53,175 nucleotides of DNA from an uncultured Eubacteriales bacterium (lineage in GTDB: Bacteria > Bacillota > Clostridia > Christensenellales > CAG-138), in contig CADCMN010000016.1 in NCBI GenBank assembly GCA_902802575.1, positions 1 through 53,175 of the forward strand, read 5' to 3'. Below the pieces are notes generated by a model. It saw nothing but the letters and a program-made list of their open reading frames with translations. It was not told where the DNA came from and ran no database searches. Below are positions 32,062 to 41,120 of this stretch, one piece after another. Both the position numbers and the translations under genes were made by a program. Position 1 is the first letter of the stretch; each line of letters begins with the position of its first letter.

Positions 32062-32742
32062 ATGACCAGGAAAGAACAGATCAAAAGCGCATACAGGTTG
32101 ACCGGCAACAACGCCGGCTTCTACGACGGCATGATGACGTATTCCACTTTCCTCGGCAAGGCGATCTGCCGCCTGGTCTGGAACATGGATCAGGAGAAAA
32201 ACCTGCGCTATATTGAGCAGGCCCTTTCCGGGATCCCGGAGGACTTCTCCGGGAAGCTCCTGGAGGTGCCCGTGGGCACAGGCGTGCTGACCATGCCGGT
32301 CTACAGGGATCTGCCCAACGCCGAGATCACCTGCCTCGATTATTCCGAGGATATGATGCGAAAGGCGCAGGCACGCGCTAAAGCCGCCGGCCTCAACAAC
32401 GTGACCTTCCGTCAGGGGGACGTGGGGGCCTTGTCGTTCCCGAATGAGTCCTTCGATATGGTCCTCTCCCTGAACGGCTTCCACGCTTTCCCGGACAAGG
32501 AGGCGGCCTATCGAGAGACCTTCCGGGTGCTCAAGAAGGGCGGCACCTTCTGCGGCTGTTTCTACATCCAGGAGGGCTGCCGGCGCACGGACTGGTTCAT
32601 CGAACACCTCTACGTCCCCAAGGGCTTCTTCACCCCGCCCTTTGAGACGGAGCAGACCCTTCGGGCGCGCCTTGCGTCAATGTATGAAGACGTGACCGTC
32701 AGCTCCGTGGAGGGCATGGGCATCTTCCGCTGCAGAAAGTGA
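32062..32742 (+). CDS. Class I SAM-dependent methyltransferase
   Basis: The 226-residue protein has motif I LLEVPVGTGVLTMPVY (about 66-81; VPVGTG instead of the usual xGxGTG), LDYSEDMMRKAQARA, then FDMVLSLNGFHAFPDKEAAY and LKKGGTFCGCFYIQEG. It matches Methyltransf_11 enzymes of quinone or lipid type. It starts 4 bp after the LCM-type gene. The acceptor is unknown. Confidence 0.88.
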   Translation: MTRKEQIKSAYRLTGNNAGFYDGMMTYSTFLGKAICRLVWNMDQEKNLRYIEQALSGIPEDFSGKLLEVPVGTGVLTMPVYRDLPNAEITCLDYSEDMMRKAQARAKAAGLNNVTFRQGDVGALSFPNESFDMVLSLNGFHAFPDKEAAYRETFRVLKKGGTFCGCFYIQEGCRRTDWFIEHLYVPKGFFTPPFETEQTLRARLASMYEDVTVSSVEGMGIFRCRK

Positions 32743-32751
32743 GGGAAGGAT

Positions 32752-33618
32752 ATGGCAAGGAAGGATTCGGATCATCAGAAGAAGTCCATGAGCGCCCTGT
32801 TCCGTGGCAAAGCGATTTTCAAGCCGCTGAACACGGGGCGCATCGATGAGCGCGTGGCCTGCGTGCGGGAGTGGGTCGCCAACATCTTCTTCTATACGAA
32901 GAACGGTACCACCGTCATGATCGACGCCGGGTATAACTACGCCCGGCTCTGGGAGAAGATGGGCTGGCTGGACATCGACCCCGCCGCCATCCGTCACATC
33001 CTGATCACCCACCAGGACACGGACCACGTGGGCGCTCTCGAAACCGACAGCGAACAGCTGTTCCGTGGTGCCATGGTCTATATCGGCGAGATCGAAAACC
33101 GGTATCTTACCGGCAAGACGCGGCGGAAGGTGTTCCATGGCCTCTACAAGCTGCCGATGGTCAAAACCAACAACCGGCGCGAGCTGCTGAAGGACGGCCA
33201 GGTGCTGGATATCGACGGCATTCGCGTTGAGTGTCTGCTAGTGCCCGGCCATACATGGGGCCACATGGTTTACCTCGTCGACGACGAATACCTGTTCACC
33301 GGCGACACCATCTGGTTCGGCGCGGACGGCGGCTACAGCTTTATCGCCACTTTGGCCGAGGACAACAAGCTTTCGGTGAAATCCCTGGAGCAGTTGGAGA
33401 ATAATCTCCGTGCCAGGAACAGACCTCTGAAGATCATCACGGGCCACACCGGCTGGACGGACGATCTTGATTTCGCCTTCGCCCATCGGACGGAGCTGTG
33501 CAAACCGTTTACGAAGAAATACGTCGATCCGACTGCGCCCTACGACGGCTATGAGGAGGGCGACGATACGGAGGGGAGCGCCCGGAGCGTGCCCCTCGGA
33601 AAGGTGAAAACAAAATGA
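32752..33618 (+). CDS. MBL-fold metallo-hydrolase
   Basis: The 288-residue protein has the metallo-beta-lactamase fold: ILITHQDTDHVGAL (H87, D89, D91, H92; the second His of HxHxDH is Asp, as in several MBL branches), CLLVPGHTWGHMVYL, FTGDTIW and ITGHTGW. Such enzymes hydrolyse esters, lactones, thioesters or lactams using two metal ions. The last 25 residues are charged and look disordered. The stop overlaps the next start by 4 bp. Confidence 0.9.
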   Translation: MARKDSDHQKKSMSALFRGKAIFKPLNTGRIDERVACVREWVANIFFYTKNGTTVMIDAGYNYARLWEKMGWLDIDPAAIRHILITHQDTDHVGALETDSEQLFRGAMVYIGEIENRYLTGKTRRKVFHGLYKLPMVKTNNRRELLKDGQVLDIDGIRVECLLVPGHTWGHMVYLVDDEYLFTGDTIWFGADGGYSFIATLAEDNKLSVKSLEQLENNLRARNRPLKIITGHTGWTDDLDFAFAHRTELCKPFTKKYVDPTAPYDGYEEGDDTEGSARSVPLGKVKTK

Positions 33619-34400
33619 AACCGGATTACAAAAACTGGATGCCCAAGGGTATGATCTGGACGGCGGCGGGCCTGACCGGGCTGTTTCTGGCGCTATTCCT
33701 CTTGTTTGGGTTGACGGGCATGGTCTCCGGCGTCTGGAAGACCGTGCTGCCGGCCGTGTTCCTGGGCCTGACGGTCATCGGGCTAGGTATCACGGTCTGG
33801 ATGATCCTGCTGTACCGCGCCTTTTCCTACGACGGCAAGCGGCAGATGTCCAAACAGATCATTGAAGGTGTCGCCGCCTATGTGCAGCTCCCCGAAGGCG
33901 GCAGGGGCCTGGACGTGGGCTGCGGCAGCGGCGCGCTGACCATCGCCTGCGCCAAACGGAACCCCAAGGCGACTTTCGTGGGCGTGGACCGCTGGGGCAA
34001 GGAGTACGCCTCCTTCAACAAGCCCCTGTGCCAGCGGAACGCCCGGGCGGAGGGGGTAAAAAACGTCACCTTCCTAAGGGGCGACGCCACCCATCTGGAC
34101 TTTCCGGACGAGAGCTTCGACGCCGTGGTGAGCAACAACGTCTATCACAACATCCCCGGCCATCGGCAGGCGTATCTGCTGGAGACCCTGCGGGTGCTGA
34201 AGAAGGGCGGCACTTTCGCTCTCCACGACATCTTCTCGAAATCCAAATACGGCGACATGGAAGCCTTCGTCCAAAAACTCAGGAACATGGGCTTTGAGGA
34301 TGTCCGTCTGGTCGACACCGCGAGCGGAACCTGGATCACCAAATGGGAAGGGATCTGGATGGAGCTGAATGGTTCCGCCCTGCTGGTGGGCAGAAAGTGA
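33615..34400 (+). CDS. SAM-dependent methyltransferase with two N-terminal membrane helices
   Basis: The first 70 of 261 residues form two membrane helices (about 13-36 and 42-68). A class I methyltransferase domain follows: GLDVGCGSGALTIACAK (about 98-114), VGVDRWGKEY, FDAVVSNNVYHNIPGH and LKKGGTFALHDIF. The anchoring implies a lipid-soluble or membrane-bound acceptor. It overlaps the MBL gene by 4 bp. Confidence 0.88.
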   Translation: MKPDYKNWMPKGMIWTAAGLTGLFLALFLLFGLTGMVSGVWKTVLPAVFLGLTVIGLGITVWMILLYRAFSYDGKRQMSKQIIEGVAAYVQLPEGGRGLDVGCGSGALTIACAKRNPKATFVGVDRWGKEYASFNKPLCQRNARAEGVKNVTFLRGDATHLDFPDESFDAVVSNNVYHNIPGHRQAYLLETLRVLKKGGTFALHDIFSKSKYGDMEAFVQKLRNMGFEDVRLVDTASGTWITKWEGIWMELNGSALLVGRK

Positions 34401-34407
34401 GGCCAAA

Positions 34408-34911
34408 ATGTTGCTGACGCTGGTTTTGACCCTTATCTTCATATTGGCCGTATGCCTGTTGCTCTACGCCGCCGTGGCGCTGATCCAGGACAGACGGTTC
34501 TTCACTACCGCGCCTAAGGACATCCAGGCCGTCGCCGTGGACCATCCGGAGCGCTTTCCCGGCGCACATGCCATGGGCTGGCTGTTGGCGATCCTGAGCT
34601 TCGTTTTGATGGTCGGCGCGTTCGTAAACGGCGGCTGGAACGGGGTGCTGAGCGGCTTCACCTTCTGGCAGCTGTTCCTCCGCTTCAACCTGATGCTGTA
34701 TCTCTGGAAGGCCTTCGACGTCGTGTGCCTGGACTGGCTGCTGCTGACGAAGTCGCACTTCTTCCAGCGTTACTATCCGGAGACGGAGGGCTGCGCCGGG
34801 TATCATTCCTTCGGCTTCAACCGGAAGGAGCAGCTGATCCGCCTCGCCGTTTTTCCCTTTGTCGCGGCCTTGATGGCGTTCCTTTCCCTGTGGATCGGAG
34901 GGAAGTTATGA
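34408..34911 (+). CDS. Four-helix membrane protein, family B (first of five)
   Basis: The 167-residue protein has about four membrane helices. It is closely related to the island protein at 41111: both open MLLT, both contain FTFWQ-FLRF ... FDxVCxDxxLL and a basic GFN-rich tail. I do not recognise a family. The start at 34408 has GTGAGG upstream and the stop overlaps the next gene (ATGA). The shared FWQ...D...D pattern across family B is visible in all five members. Confidence 0.65.
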   Translation: MLLTLVLTLIFILAVCLLLYAAVALIQDRRFFTTAPKDIQAVAVDHPERFPGAHAMGWLLAILSFVLMVGAFVNGGWNGVLSGFTFWQLFLRFNLMLYLWKAFDVVCLDWLLLTKSHFFQRYYPETEGCAGYHSFGFNRKEQLIRLAVFPFVAALMAFLSLWIGGKL

Positions 34912-35612
34912 TCCAAAACCACCTGACCATCGATGAGCTTCCGTATTGCGGCAAAGTCAAAGCCTGGCTCAAAGAACGCTACGGAAATGAGCAGGCCGAC
35001 GATATCTGGAGAAAGACAGAGGCCGACTACGCTGCGTATTTGAACGATCTGCCGGATTACGGCGGAAAAAAGAACGGGCATGCCCTTGCAATCTACGGAG
35101 GACTGCTGATCTTTTCTTTGGTTCCGTCGCTGCCGGATCGTCCGCCTCAGGCGGAACTGCAGGATTTCGTACAGAAGCTCTTTATGGAGACGTTTATCAA
35201 GCTCGGAAAGGTGTTCGATCTGAACCGTTCTTTTGATATGTGGCTGATCGATAAGGTGTTTCGCAGAAGCGGCGACCGCGACAGAAGAGACGTCGCCAAA
35301 TATCCTGCCGGCTTCATCAATGTGGACGAACCATATGACAAAGAGCATCATGCCGCACGGTATTCCTTCACGCAATGCCCGAATGCGGAGTTTGCGAAAA
35401 AGCACGGACTGCTGCATGTGCTTCCGCTTCTTTGCAACAGCGATTTCTTCGGCATCTCCAGGATACATGGGACGCTGATCCGCTGCGGGACCTGCGGCAA
35501 CAGCGACCGTTGCGATTATTTGGTGGTGGGAAGCCATAATCCCGTCGCCTCGGAGTATGCGACCGTCACGGATGAAGGCGGATTTCTGGTCAGCAGGCGT
35601 AAGGGGGATTGA
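34908..35612 (+). CDS. Thiazoline-carboxylate hydrolase-family protein, paralogue 3
   Basis: The 234-residue protein ends with LLCNSDFFGISRIHGTLIRC then GNSDRCDYLVVG, keeping CxxD and CD of the family signature. RTKT is replaced by RCGTCG, which adds two cysteines. The N-terminal half is charged and helical. It overlaps the membrane-protein gene before it by 4 bp and is followed by another membrane-protein gene after 2 bp, so membrane and soluble partners alternate here. Confidence 0.75.
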   Translation: MIQNHLTIDELPYCGKVKAWLKERYGNEQADDIWRKTEADYAAYLNDLPDYGGKKNGHALAIYGGLLIFSLVPSLPDRPPQAELQDFVQKLFMETFIKLGKVFDLNRSFDMWLIDKVFRRSGDRDRRDVAKYPAGFINVDEPYDKEHHAARYSFTQCPNAEFAKKHGLLHVLPLLCNSDFFGISRIHGTLIRCGTCGNSDRCDYLVVGSHNPVASEYATVTDEGGFLVSRRKGD

Positions 35613-35614
35613 GT

Positions 35615-36106
35615 ATGGCGGTAAAGCTGTTGTTTGAAGGGCTGGGACTGGGCGTCCTTCTGTATCTCGTCTGCGCGATCGGCATACGCCATGGGGCGGT
35701 CAGGATGGTTCATCTGTACAGCGAGGCAGTACAGACCCGCACAGTAAAACTTGGATTGACTTCTTCCGATGAGATCCGGAAGAGGAGCCTTTTGTTCAAA
35801 GGGCTTTGCGTGCCCGGGTATCTGATTTACGTCCTGGTATGTGTTTATGGGATCAACGGCGCGAAAGGCTTCTTTCAGGGCTTCTGGCAGATGCTCGTCA
35901 TACTGTCGATCATGAATCTCATTGACCGGTTTCTGATCGACGGGTACTGGGTCGGACACACGAAGGCATGGGACATACCGGGGACCGAAGATCTGAAGCC
36001 CTATATTGGGGCCGCAGACAAAAAGAGAAAATGGATCATGGGAACGGCCGGAATGGCAGTCATATCGGCTGCGCTTTCCGGGATCATGTGCCTGATCATC
36101 AGATAA
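35615..36106 (+). CDS. Four-helix membrane protein, family B (second of five)
   Basis: The 163-residue protein has about four helices and the motif FWQMLVILSIMNLIDRFLID followed by GYWVGHTKAWDIPGTED. The protein at 39373 has the near-identical RLWVGHRRFWIIPGTED, so the pair are close paralogues. The function is unknown. The start at 35615 follows AGGGGG. Confidence 0.65.
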   Translation: MAVKLLFEGLGLGVLLYLVCAIGIRHGAVRMVHLYSEAVQTRTVKLGLTSSDEIRKRSLLFKGLCVPGYLIYVLVCVYGINGAKGFFQGFWQMLVILSIMNLIDRFLIDGYWVGHTKAWDIPGTEDLKPYIGAADKKRKWIMGTAGMAVISAALSGIMCLIIR

Positions 36107-36146
36107 ACAGACCGTTGTAGCAGAGGCAGAAAAGAGCGTTGGATCT

Positions 36147-36923
36147 ATGAAAGTGTATGAATTCGGCACGGAACAGGAAAAGGCCATCGCCATGTTTCAG
36201 TGCGCCGCCGAGCCCTGGTGGGTCTTCGAGGCTTCCGCTAAGGAGCTTGCCCGGGAATATCACGTGTATCTGTTCATCGCCGACGGGCACGACGAGCAGG
36301 GCACGACATTCAGCTCCATAGAGAAAAATGTGGAAGACGCGGCTGCGTTCTTAAGAAAACACGGGGTGCGGCGTCTTGATGGCGCCTATGGCGTTTCCAT
36401 GGGCGGCGCCAGCGTAATCCGGTTCCTTGCCACGCAGGATATCCCTGTGGATAAGGCTATCATCGACGCCGGGATCACGCCGTACCATTATCCGAAGATC
36501 ATCTGCCGATTGATCGCCTTGTGGGACTGGTTTACGATCTCGCTCGCAACGAAGAATTACTGGATCATGAAAGCGGCCATGCCACCGGAGCGCTGGACGC
36601 CCAAAGGTGAAGATCCCAAAGAGCACTACAGGCGGATCCTTGCGTTCGAGAGGGACCACTTCTCCTCCAAGACGATCTATAACGTGTTCTGGTCCACGAA
36701 TAACTATTCCATGCCAGACCCGGTCCCAAAGATCAACACAAAGATCGAGTATTGGTACGGGGAAGAGGAGAAGAAGGCAAGAAAGAACGACCTTGCCTAT
36801 ACCAGGGGGATCTATCCGCAGACAGTTCCAAAGGAGTTCAAAGGCCTGGCACACGCGGAGCTGGTGCTGATGTTCCCGGAGAGATTCTTCGCGGAAGTCA
36901 AGAGGTGTATGGAAGCAGAGTGA
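36147..36923 (+). CDS. Alpha/beta hydrolase
   Basis: The 258-residue protein has a nucleophile elbow GVSMGG with S84 and a late His in LAHAELVLMFPERF. The lid region (about 105-190) is rich in Trp and Tyr, suggesting a hydrophobic substrate. Such enzymes cut esters, amides or thioesters. No signal peptide. It is the first of two adjacent hydrolase genes with about 25 bp between them. Confidence 0.85.
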   Translation: MKVYEFGTEQEKAIAMFQCAAEPWWVFEASAKELAREYHVYLFIADGHDEQGTTFSSIEKNVEDAAAFLRKHGVRRLDGAYGVSMGGASVIRFLATQDIPVDKAIIDAGITPYHYPKIICRLIALWDWFTISLATKNYWIMKAAMPPERWTPKGEDPKEHYRRILAFERDHFSSKTIYNVFWSTNNYSMPDPVPKINTKIEYWYGEEEKKARKNDLAYTRGIYPQTVPKEFKGLAHAELVLMFPERFFAEVKRCMEAE

Positions 36924-36948
36924 GCCGGAAGAAGGAGGACGCTTAAAT

Positions 36949-37731
36949 ATGCAGTTTACGGAGTTTGGGAGGCCGGGCGGCAAGACGCTGCTGCTCCTGC
37001 CGGGTACGGCCTGCACCTGGCAGCTGAATTTCAAAAACGTGGCGGATGAGCTGGCGGAGAAGTATCACGTCGTTGCCGTCAATTACGACGGATTCGAGGG
37101 CGATCCCCAGGTGGTTTTTACCGACATGCTCACCGTCACGGCAAAGATCGAGGACTATATCCTCGAAAGACACGGCGGCCGTGTGGACGGCGCCTATGGC
37201 TCTTCCCTCGGCGGAAGCTTTGTGGGGCTGCTGATCCAGCGCAGACGCATCCACATCGACCACGGCTTCATCGGCTCCTCCGACCTGGATCAGGGCGGGA
37301 AGCTGACCGCACGGCTGCTGACCGCCATCGTCGGCCCCATGCTCTCGGGCGCCTGCACCAGTGAAAAGAAACGGGCAAAGCTCAAAGCGAAGCTGCAGAA
37401 GAAAGGCGCGCTGGGGGATGGGGATGGCTCGTTGGAATTCGCCAACGCCTTCATAGACAATATGAAGACGATCCATCCAAAGACCATCAGCCGCCAGTTT
37501 TATTCGGACTACGTTACGCCGCTGGACGACGATATCCATGTGGACGGGACGAAAGTGCATATCGTCTATGCATTGAAAATGGGTGAGAAATACGGCAAAC
37601 GCTACCGCCGGCATTTTCGCGATCCCGATATCCACGAGTTCGACATGAGGCACGAGGTCTGGCTCTATGACGAGACCTGGAAAAAACCGGTGTTGGACGT
37701 GATCGACCAATGTATGGGATATGAGAGCTGA
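36949..37731 (+). CDS. Alpha/beta hydrolase
   Basis: The 260-residue protein has an oxyanion-type loop LLLPGTACTW and the elbow GSSLGG with S86. A basic helix (about 143-155, KKRAKLKAKLQKK) lies in the lid. The C-terminal MRHEVWLYDE could hold the catalytic His, though its position is less standard than usual. It is a distant relative of the preceding gene. Confidence 0.82.
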   Translation: MQFTEFGRPGGKTLLLLPGTACTWQLNFKNVADELAEKYHVVAVNYDGFEGDPQVVFTDMLTVTAKIEDYILERHGGRVDGAYGSSLGGSFVGLLIQRRRIHIDHGFIGSSDLDQGGKLTARLLTAIVGPMLSGACTSEKKRAKLKAKLQKKGALGDGDGSLEFANAFIDNMKTIHPKTISRQFYSDYVTPLDDDIHVDGTKVHIVYALKMGEKYGKRYRRHFRDPDIHEFDMRHEVWLYDETWKKPVLDVIDQCMGYES

Positions 37732-37749
37732 AATCAGCGAAGAAAAAGC

Positions 37750-38430
37750 ATGAAAGAGAAAACAAAGACCTTGCTGGGGTGCTTCGCCGTGCTGGCGATC
37801 GGCCTGATCGAGTTTATCAGCGTTGTATGGGTTTACCGGAGCGTTCAAAGCGGCTCGGCAATTTCCGTGCGGCTTGCGTCCGGGCAGCCGATAGCTTTTT
37901 TGTGCCAATGCCTGTTTGGATTTTTGATCCCTGCGGCTCTGCTGATCCTTTTCGCCTTGGCGCTGAAAAAAGAGTTTGCGTCGGTGTTATATTTCAGGCT
38001 TCAGGGAAAGTGGCAGCGGATCTGTGCGGCGGTCCTTATCGCTGCGATCCTGGGGCTTACCGTGTATGGCCTGATCGTCAAGCCGGACAAGGCCTCCATC
38101 CTGCTGAGCCTGTTCTATTACCTCGTCTTCATCGGATTTGGTGAGGAATTCGTTATCCGTGACGCCTGCACCTGGTTTCTGCGACATGCCTCCTGGCCGC
38201 TGCGCTATCTGCTGCCGAACATTCTCTTCGGCGCCTTGCATCTGTTCGCGGATGCGGGCTGGGGCGAGATCAGCGCCAAAGTGCTGCTCAGGTTTTTATT
38301 CACCGGCACATTCTTCGGATATGTATTCGGCGGCTGCCTGTTCCAGCTTTTCAAGGAGAGGTCCGGGACGATCTGGCTGCCGGTGCTGCTGCACGGGCTG
38401 ATGGATTATACGGTCATGCTGACGTACTGA
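37750..38430 (+). CDS. CPBP-family intramembrane metalloprotease-like protein
   Basis: The 226-residue membrane protein has the three CPBP motifs: GEEFVIRD (E132, E133, R137), NILFGALHL with H164, and LLHGLMDY with the last His and Asp. Family members cut prenylated or lipid-linked substrates or leader peptides, and some protect against bacteriocins. In this operon it may process a membrane-bound peptide or a membrane partner. It is 18 bp after the hydrolase gene. Confidence 0.88.
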   Translation: MKEKTKTLLGCFAVLAIGLIEFISVVWVYRSVQSGSAISVRLASGQPIAFLCQCLFGFLIPAALLILFALALKKEFASVLYFRLQGKWQRICAAVLIAAILGLTVYGLIVKPDKASILLSLFYYLVFIGFGEEFVIRDACTWFLRHASWPLRYLLPNILFGALHLFADAGWGEISAKVLLRFLFTGTFFGYVFGGCLFQLFKERSGTIWLPVLLHGLMDYTVMLTY

Positions 38431-38458
38431 ACACCCATTTTTACAAGGAAGGTAGCTT

Positions 38459-39376
38459 ATGTCTATAAAATATGAGATCCTCAAGGCGCTGGTCAAAGCC
38501 GCGAACATCAAAAAGCGCTGGGTCGGGATGAGCACGGAGGAGCTGCTGGAAAACCGGCGGAAACAGAACGCGAAAAACCGCATCCCAAATCTCAGAGACG
38601 ACGCCTTCCTCATCAGCCGCATCGAGGTGATGGGCTGCCCCGTGCTGAAGCTGATCCACAAGGAGAAGATGGACAAGGCCAACCTGTTTCTCATCGGCGG
38701 CGGCATGATCAGCGCGCCGCGGCCGGGCTCCATCAAAAAAGCGCTGCGCTTTGCCAGGGAAACGGGGCTCGATGTGTATATCCCCTATTATCCGCTCTGC
38801 ACGGACTACCCGTTGACACGGGCCTATGAGATGATCCATGAGACCTATCGGGTGATGCTGCGGGACTACGAATCAGAGCACATCTCCGTGCTCGGCACCT
38901 CCTCCGGCGGGAATCTAGCCCTGGGCATGGTGCCCTACATCAACGACGGCCATGGCGATACGCCCATGCCCGGATATATCATGGCCATCTCTCCCGGGAC
39001 CTGTGCGGATACGGAGGAGGAATGGCAGCGGATGCTGGAGCTGGACAAGAAGGACGTGGCGATCCCGGCAGAGTATATGAAGACCGCCGTGGAGATCATG
39101 CGGCACGGGGACGACACCGTGCCCGACTACATGATCTGGCTCCAAAAGGGCGACTTTACCAACTGCCCGAAGGTCACATTCATCTACGGCAGCGACGAGA
39201 CCCTCTATGCCTGCGCACCCTCCTTTGAGGCGGCCATGCAAAGATACGGCGTCGACTACGAGATGATCGTCGGCGAGGGCATGTTCCATTGCTATCCCGT
39301 CTTCCCCATCTGCAAGGAGGCGAAGGAGGGCTGGGACATGATGATCCGCCGGATGAGGGAGGCGACCGGGACATGA
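38459..39376 (+). CDS. Alpha/beta hydrolase, hormone-sensitive-lipase-like
   Basis: The 305-residue protein follows the HSL branch: LFLIGGGM in place of HGGG for the oxyanion hole, elbow GTSSGG with S148, YGSDE for the acid and GEGMFHCYPV for the His. It lacks a signal peptide. These are usually carboxylesterases for short-chain or aromatic esters. The stop overlaps the next gene by 4 bp. Confidence 0.88.
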   Translation: MSIKYEILKALVKAANIKKRWVGMSTEELLENRRKQNAKNRIPNLRDDAFLISRIEVMGCPVLKLIHKEKMDKANLFLIGGGMISAPRPGSIKKALRFARETGLDVYIPYYPLCTDYPLTRAYEMIHETYRVMLRDYESEHISVLGTSSGGNLALGMVPYINDGHGDTPMPGYIMAISPGTCADTEEEWQRMLELDKKDVAIPAEYMKTAVEIMRHGDDTVPDYMIWLQKGDFTNCPKVTFIYGSDETLYACAPSFEAAMQRYGVDYEMIVGEGMFHCYPVFPICKEAKEGWDMMIRRMREATGT

Positions 39377-39852
39377 TCCTGCTGCAGCTCCTTCTATACT
39401 GCGCCCTGTTCACCCTGATGGTGAAGATCGCCGTGGGCGGCAGCCCGCTGAACGGCCTCTATTTCTACCCGAAGCCCGTGCAGGAACGGGCGTATGCGCT
39501 GGGACTGACGGACCGGGAAAAAGTGAGCCGAAAGCGGAGGCGGTTCATGATCCCCTTTTTTCTGGTCATGGCGGCGGCGCTGGTGCTGATCGTCGGCCTC
39601 TGGAACGGCATCTACACATTTTGGCCCGCCTATTGGCAAGCGCTGTTGTTTCTGGAAGTCATGAACTGGTACGACGGGGTGGTGATCGACCGGCTCTGGG
39701 TCGGGCACAGACGCTTCTGGATCATTCCCGGTACGGAGGACATCCCCTTCGTCCAGACCTGGCCCCAGGTGCTGAAGAAGCGCGTCATCCTGACGCTGAT
39801 CTGGCTCTTTGGCGCGGCCATCGTGGCCGGGATCGTTGTGCTTTTGTTTTGA
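39373..39852 (+). CDS. Four-helix membrane protein, family B (third of five)
   Basis: The 159-residue protein has about four helices with YWQALLFLEVMNWYDGVVID then RLWVGHRRFWIIPGTED, the close match to the protein at 35615. An acidic-basic cytoplasmic loop (TDREKVSRKRRRF) separates helices 1 and 2. The function is unknown. Confidence 0.65.
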   Translation: MILLQLLLYCALFTLMVKIAVGGSPLNGLYFYPKPVQERAYALGLTDREKVSRKRRRFMIPFFLVMAAALVLIVGLWNGIYTFWPAYWQALLFLEVMNWYDGVVIDRLWVGHRRFWIIPGTEDIPFVQTWPQVLKKRVILTLIWLFGAAIVAGIVVLLF

Positions 39853-39867
39853 AAGGAAGGATGCAAG

Positions 39868-40599
39868 GTGACGACAGATGAACTGAGAAAGACATACAGG
39901 AGAATGCTTTGGATCATTCCGGGTATGCTGCTGGCTATGATCGGCGACTACTGCATGGGCGTCGAACCTTTGGACAGCTATGCGATCTTGGGAATGATCT
40001 CATCCGGCTGGCTGACCATCGCCGACTGGCGGATCGCGTTGTCCAACATCGGCGGCCTGATCGGCACGGCCTGCTATACCGTCGCCGCGCTGCCCTTCGC
40101 GGAGTATCTTAAATCTTTGCTCCCGGGGTGTAAAGAAAAATGGGATCGTCGCCTGCTGAAGCTCTATATCGCCGGGCTGATCCTGGGGGTCATGTGTTTC
40201 CTGTACTTCCACCTGGCATGCGGGACGCTGATCCATACCTTCAACGTGATCTACGAAGCCTCCGGGGGCAATACGGAGCTTGCGGCGGATTTATGGAACC
40301 GCTCCTACATGGTACAGATCGTTCCCTATTGGACGACCTTCTTCGCCTTCGAGCTGGCTGTCCTGATCGGCTGGATCGCACTGATCTTTAGAGGGACGTT
40401 TGCCCTGAAGAAAGCGTGGATACTGGCTTCGCCGCTGATCGTAGCGGGGATCGGATATCTGCTGGAACTGCTGATCCCCTGGCCGTTCAACGGTTTCGTC
40501 TCCGGGTTTGAGAGCTTCGGCTGGATGCTGATGTTCCTCGGGGGCAGAAAGCTCGTCCTGCAGGCCATGCAAAAGAAAAATGAGGAGAGAACAGCATGA
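39868..40599 (+). CDS. Polytopic membrane protein, family A (third of three)
   Basis: The 243-residue protein has about seven helices. MLLAMIGDYCMG and LLIPWPFNGFVSGFESFGWM match the gene at 26964. A GTG start at 39868 is used: AAAGGAAGG lies 8 bp upstream, while an ATG at 39861 opens a different, immediately closed frame. The stop overlaps the next start by 4 bp. Confidence 0.65.
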   Translation: MTTDELRKTYRRMLWIIPGMLLAMIGDYCMGVEPLDSYAILGMISSGWLTIADWRIALSNIGGLIGTACYTVAALPFAEYLKSLLPGCKEKWDRRLLKLYIAGLILGVMCFLYFHLACGTLIHTFNVIYEASGGNTELAADLWNRSYMVQIVPYWTTFFAFELAVLIGWIALIFRGTFALKKAWILASPLIVAGIGYLLELLIPWPFNGFVSGFESFGWMLMFLGGRKLVLQAMQKKNEERTA

Positions 40600-41120
40600 A
40601 CTGGCCGAGAACGATCCTGGACGGAGCTGTCATGGCGCTGCTTTTCAACGCAGTCGTGGGGCTGGGCTTTTTGCTGTATCCCCAGGCATACAGCACCATG
40701 TTCCCAAAGGAGATCAGGAAAGCGGCAGCGCCGTTCGTCGACAGTAAAGAAGTTCGGAAAATGAAGCTGATCCTCTATCCGCTGTATCTGCTGCTGTTCG
40801 TGTACTGGGCTATCAGTGCCGTTTTCGCAGGCGTATCCGGCTTTTGGCACTTTTTCTGGACCGGGTATCTGGAAATGACGATCGTGAGCGTCAGCGATTT
40901 TTTGATCCTAGATTGTTGGTTGCCCCCGAAGGCAAGACCCTATATCAAAGGCGCGGAGAATTGTAAAGCATGGGAGCGGAGGGAATGGCTTAGGAAGCTG
41001 GCGATCCCGGAACACGCTCTGGGCTGGACATTTCTCGTTTGCCCCGTTGCCGGGCTGATCGTCGCAGGGACAGCGACTCTTTTTACAATGATGATTGGAG
41101 GGCAGATTTCATGCTTTTAA
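40596..41120 (+). CDS. Four-helix membrane protein, family B (fourth of five)
   Basis: The 174-residue protein has about four helices and the divergent family motif HFFWTGYLEMTIVSVSDFLI then LDCWLPPKARPYIKGAEN. It is overlapped at its end by 10 bp by the next family B gene, so two members are translated in tandem. The function is unknown. Confidence 0.6.
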   Translation: MNWPRTILDGAVMALLFNAVVGLGFLLYPQAYSTMFPKEIRKAAAPFVDSKEVRKMKLILYPLYLLLFVYWAISAVFAGVSGFWHFFWTGYLEMTIVSVSDFLILDCWLPPKARPYIKGAENCKAWERREWLRKLAIPEHALGWTFLVCPVAGLIVAGTATLFTMMIGGQISCF

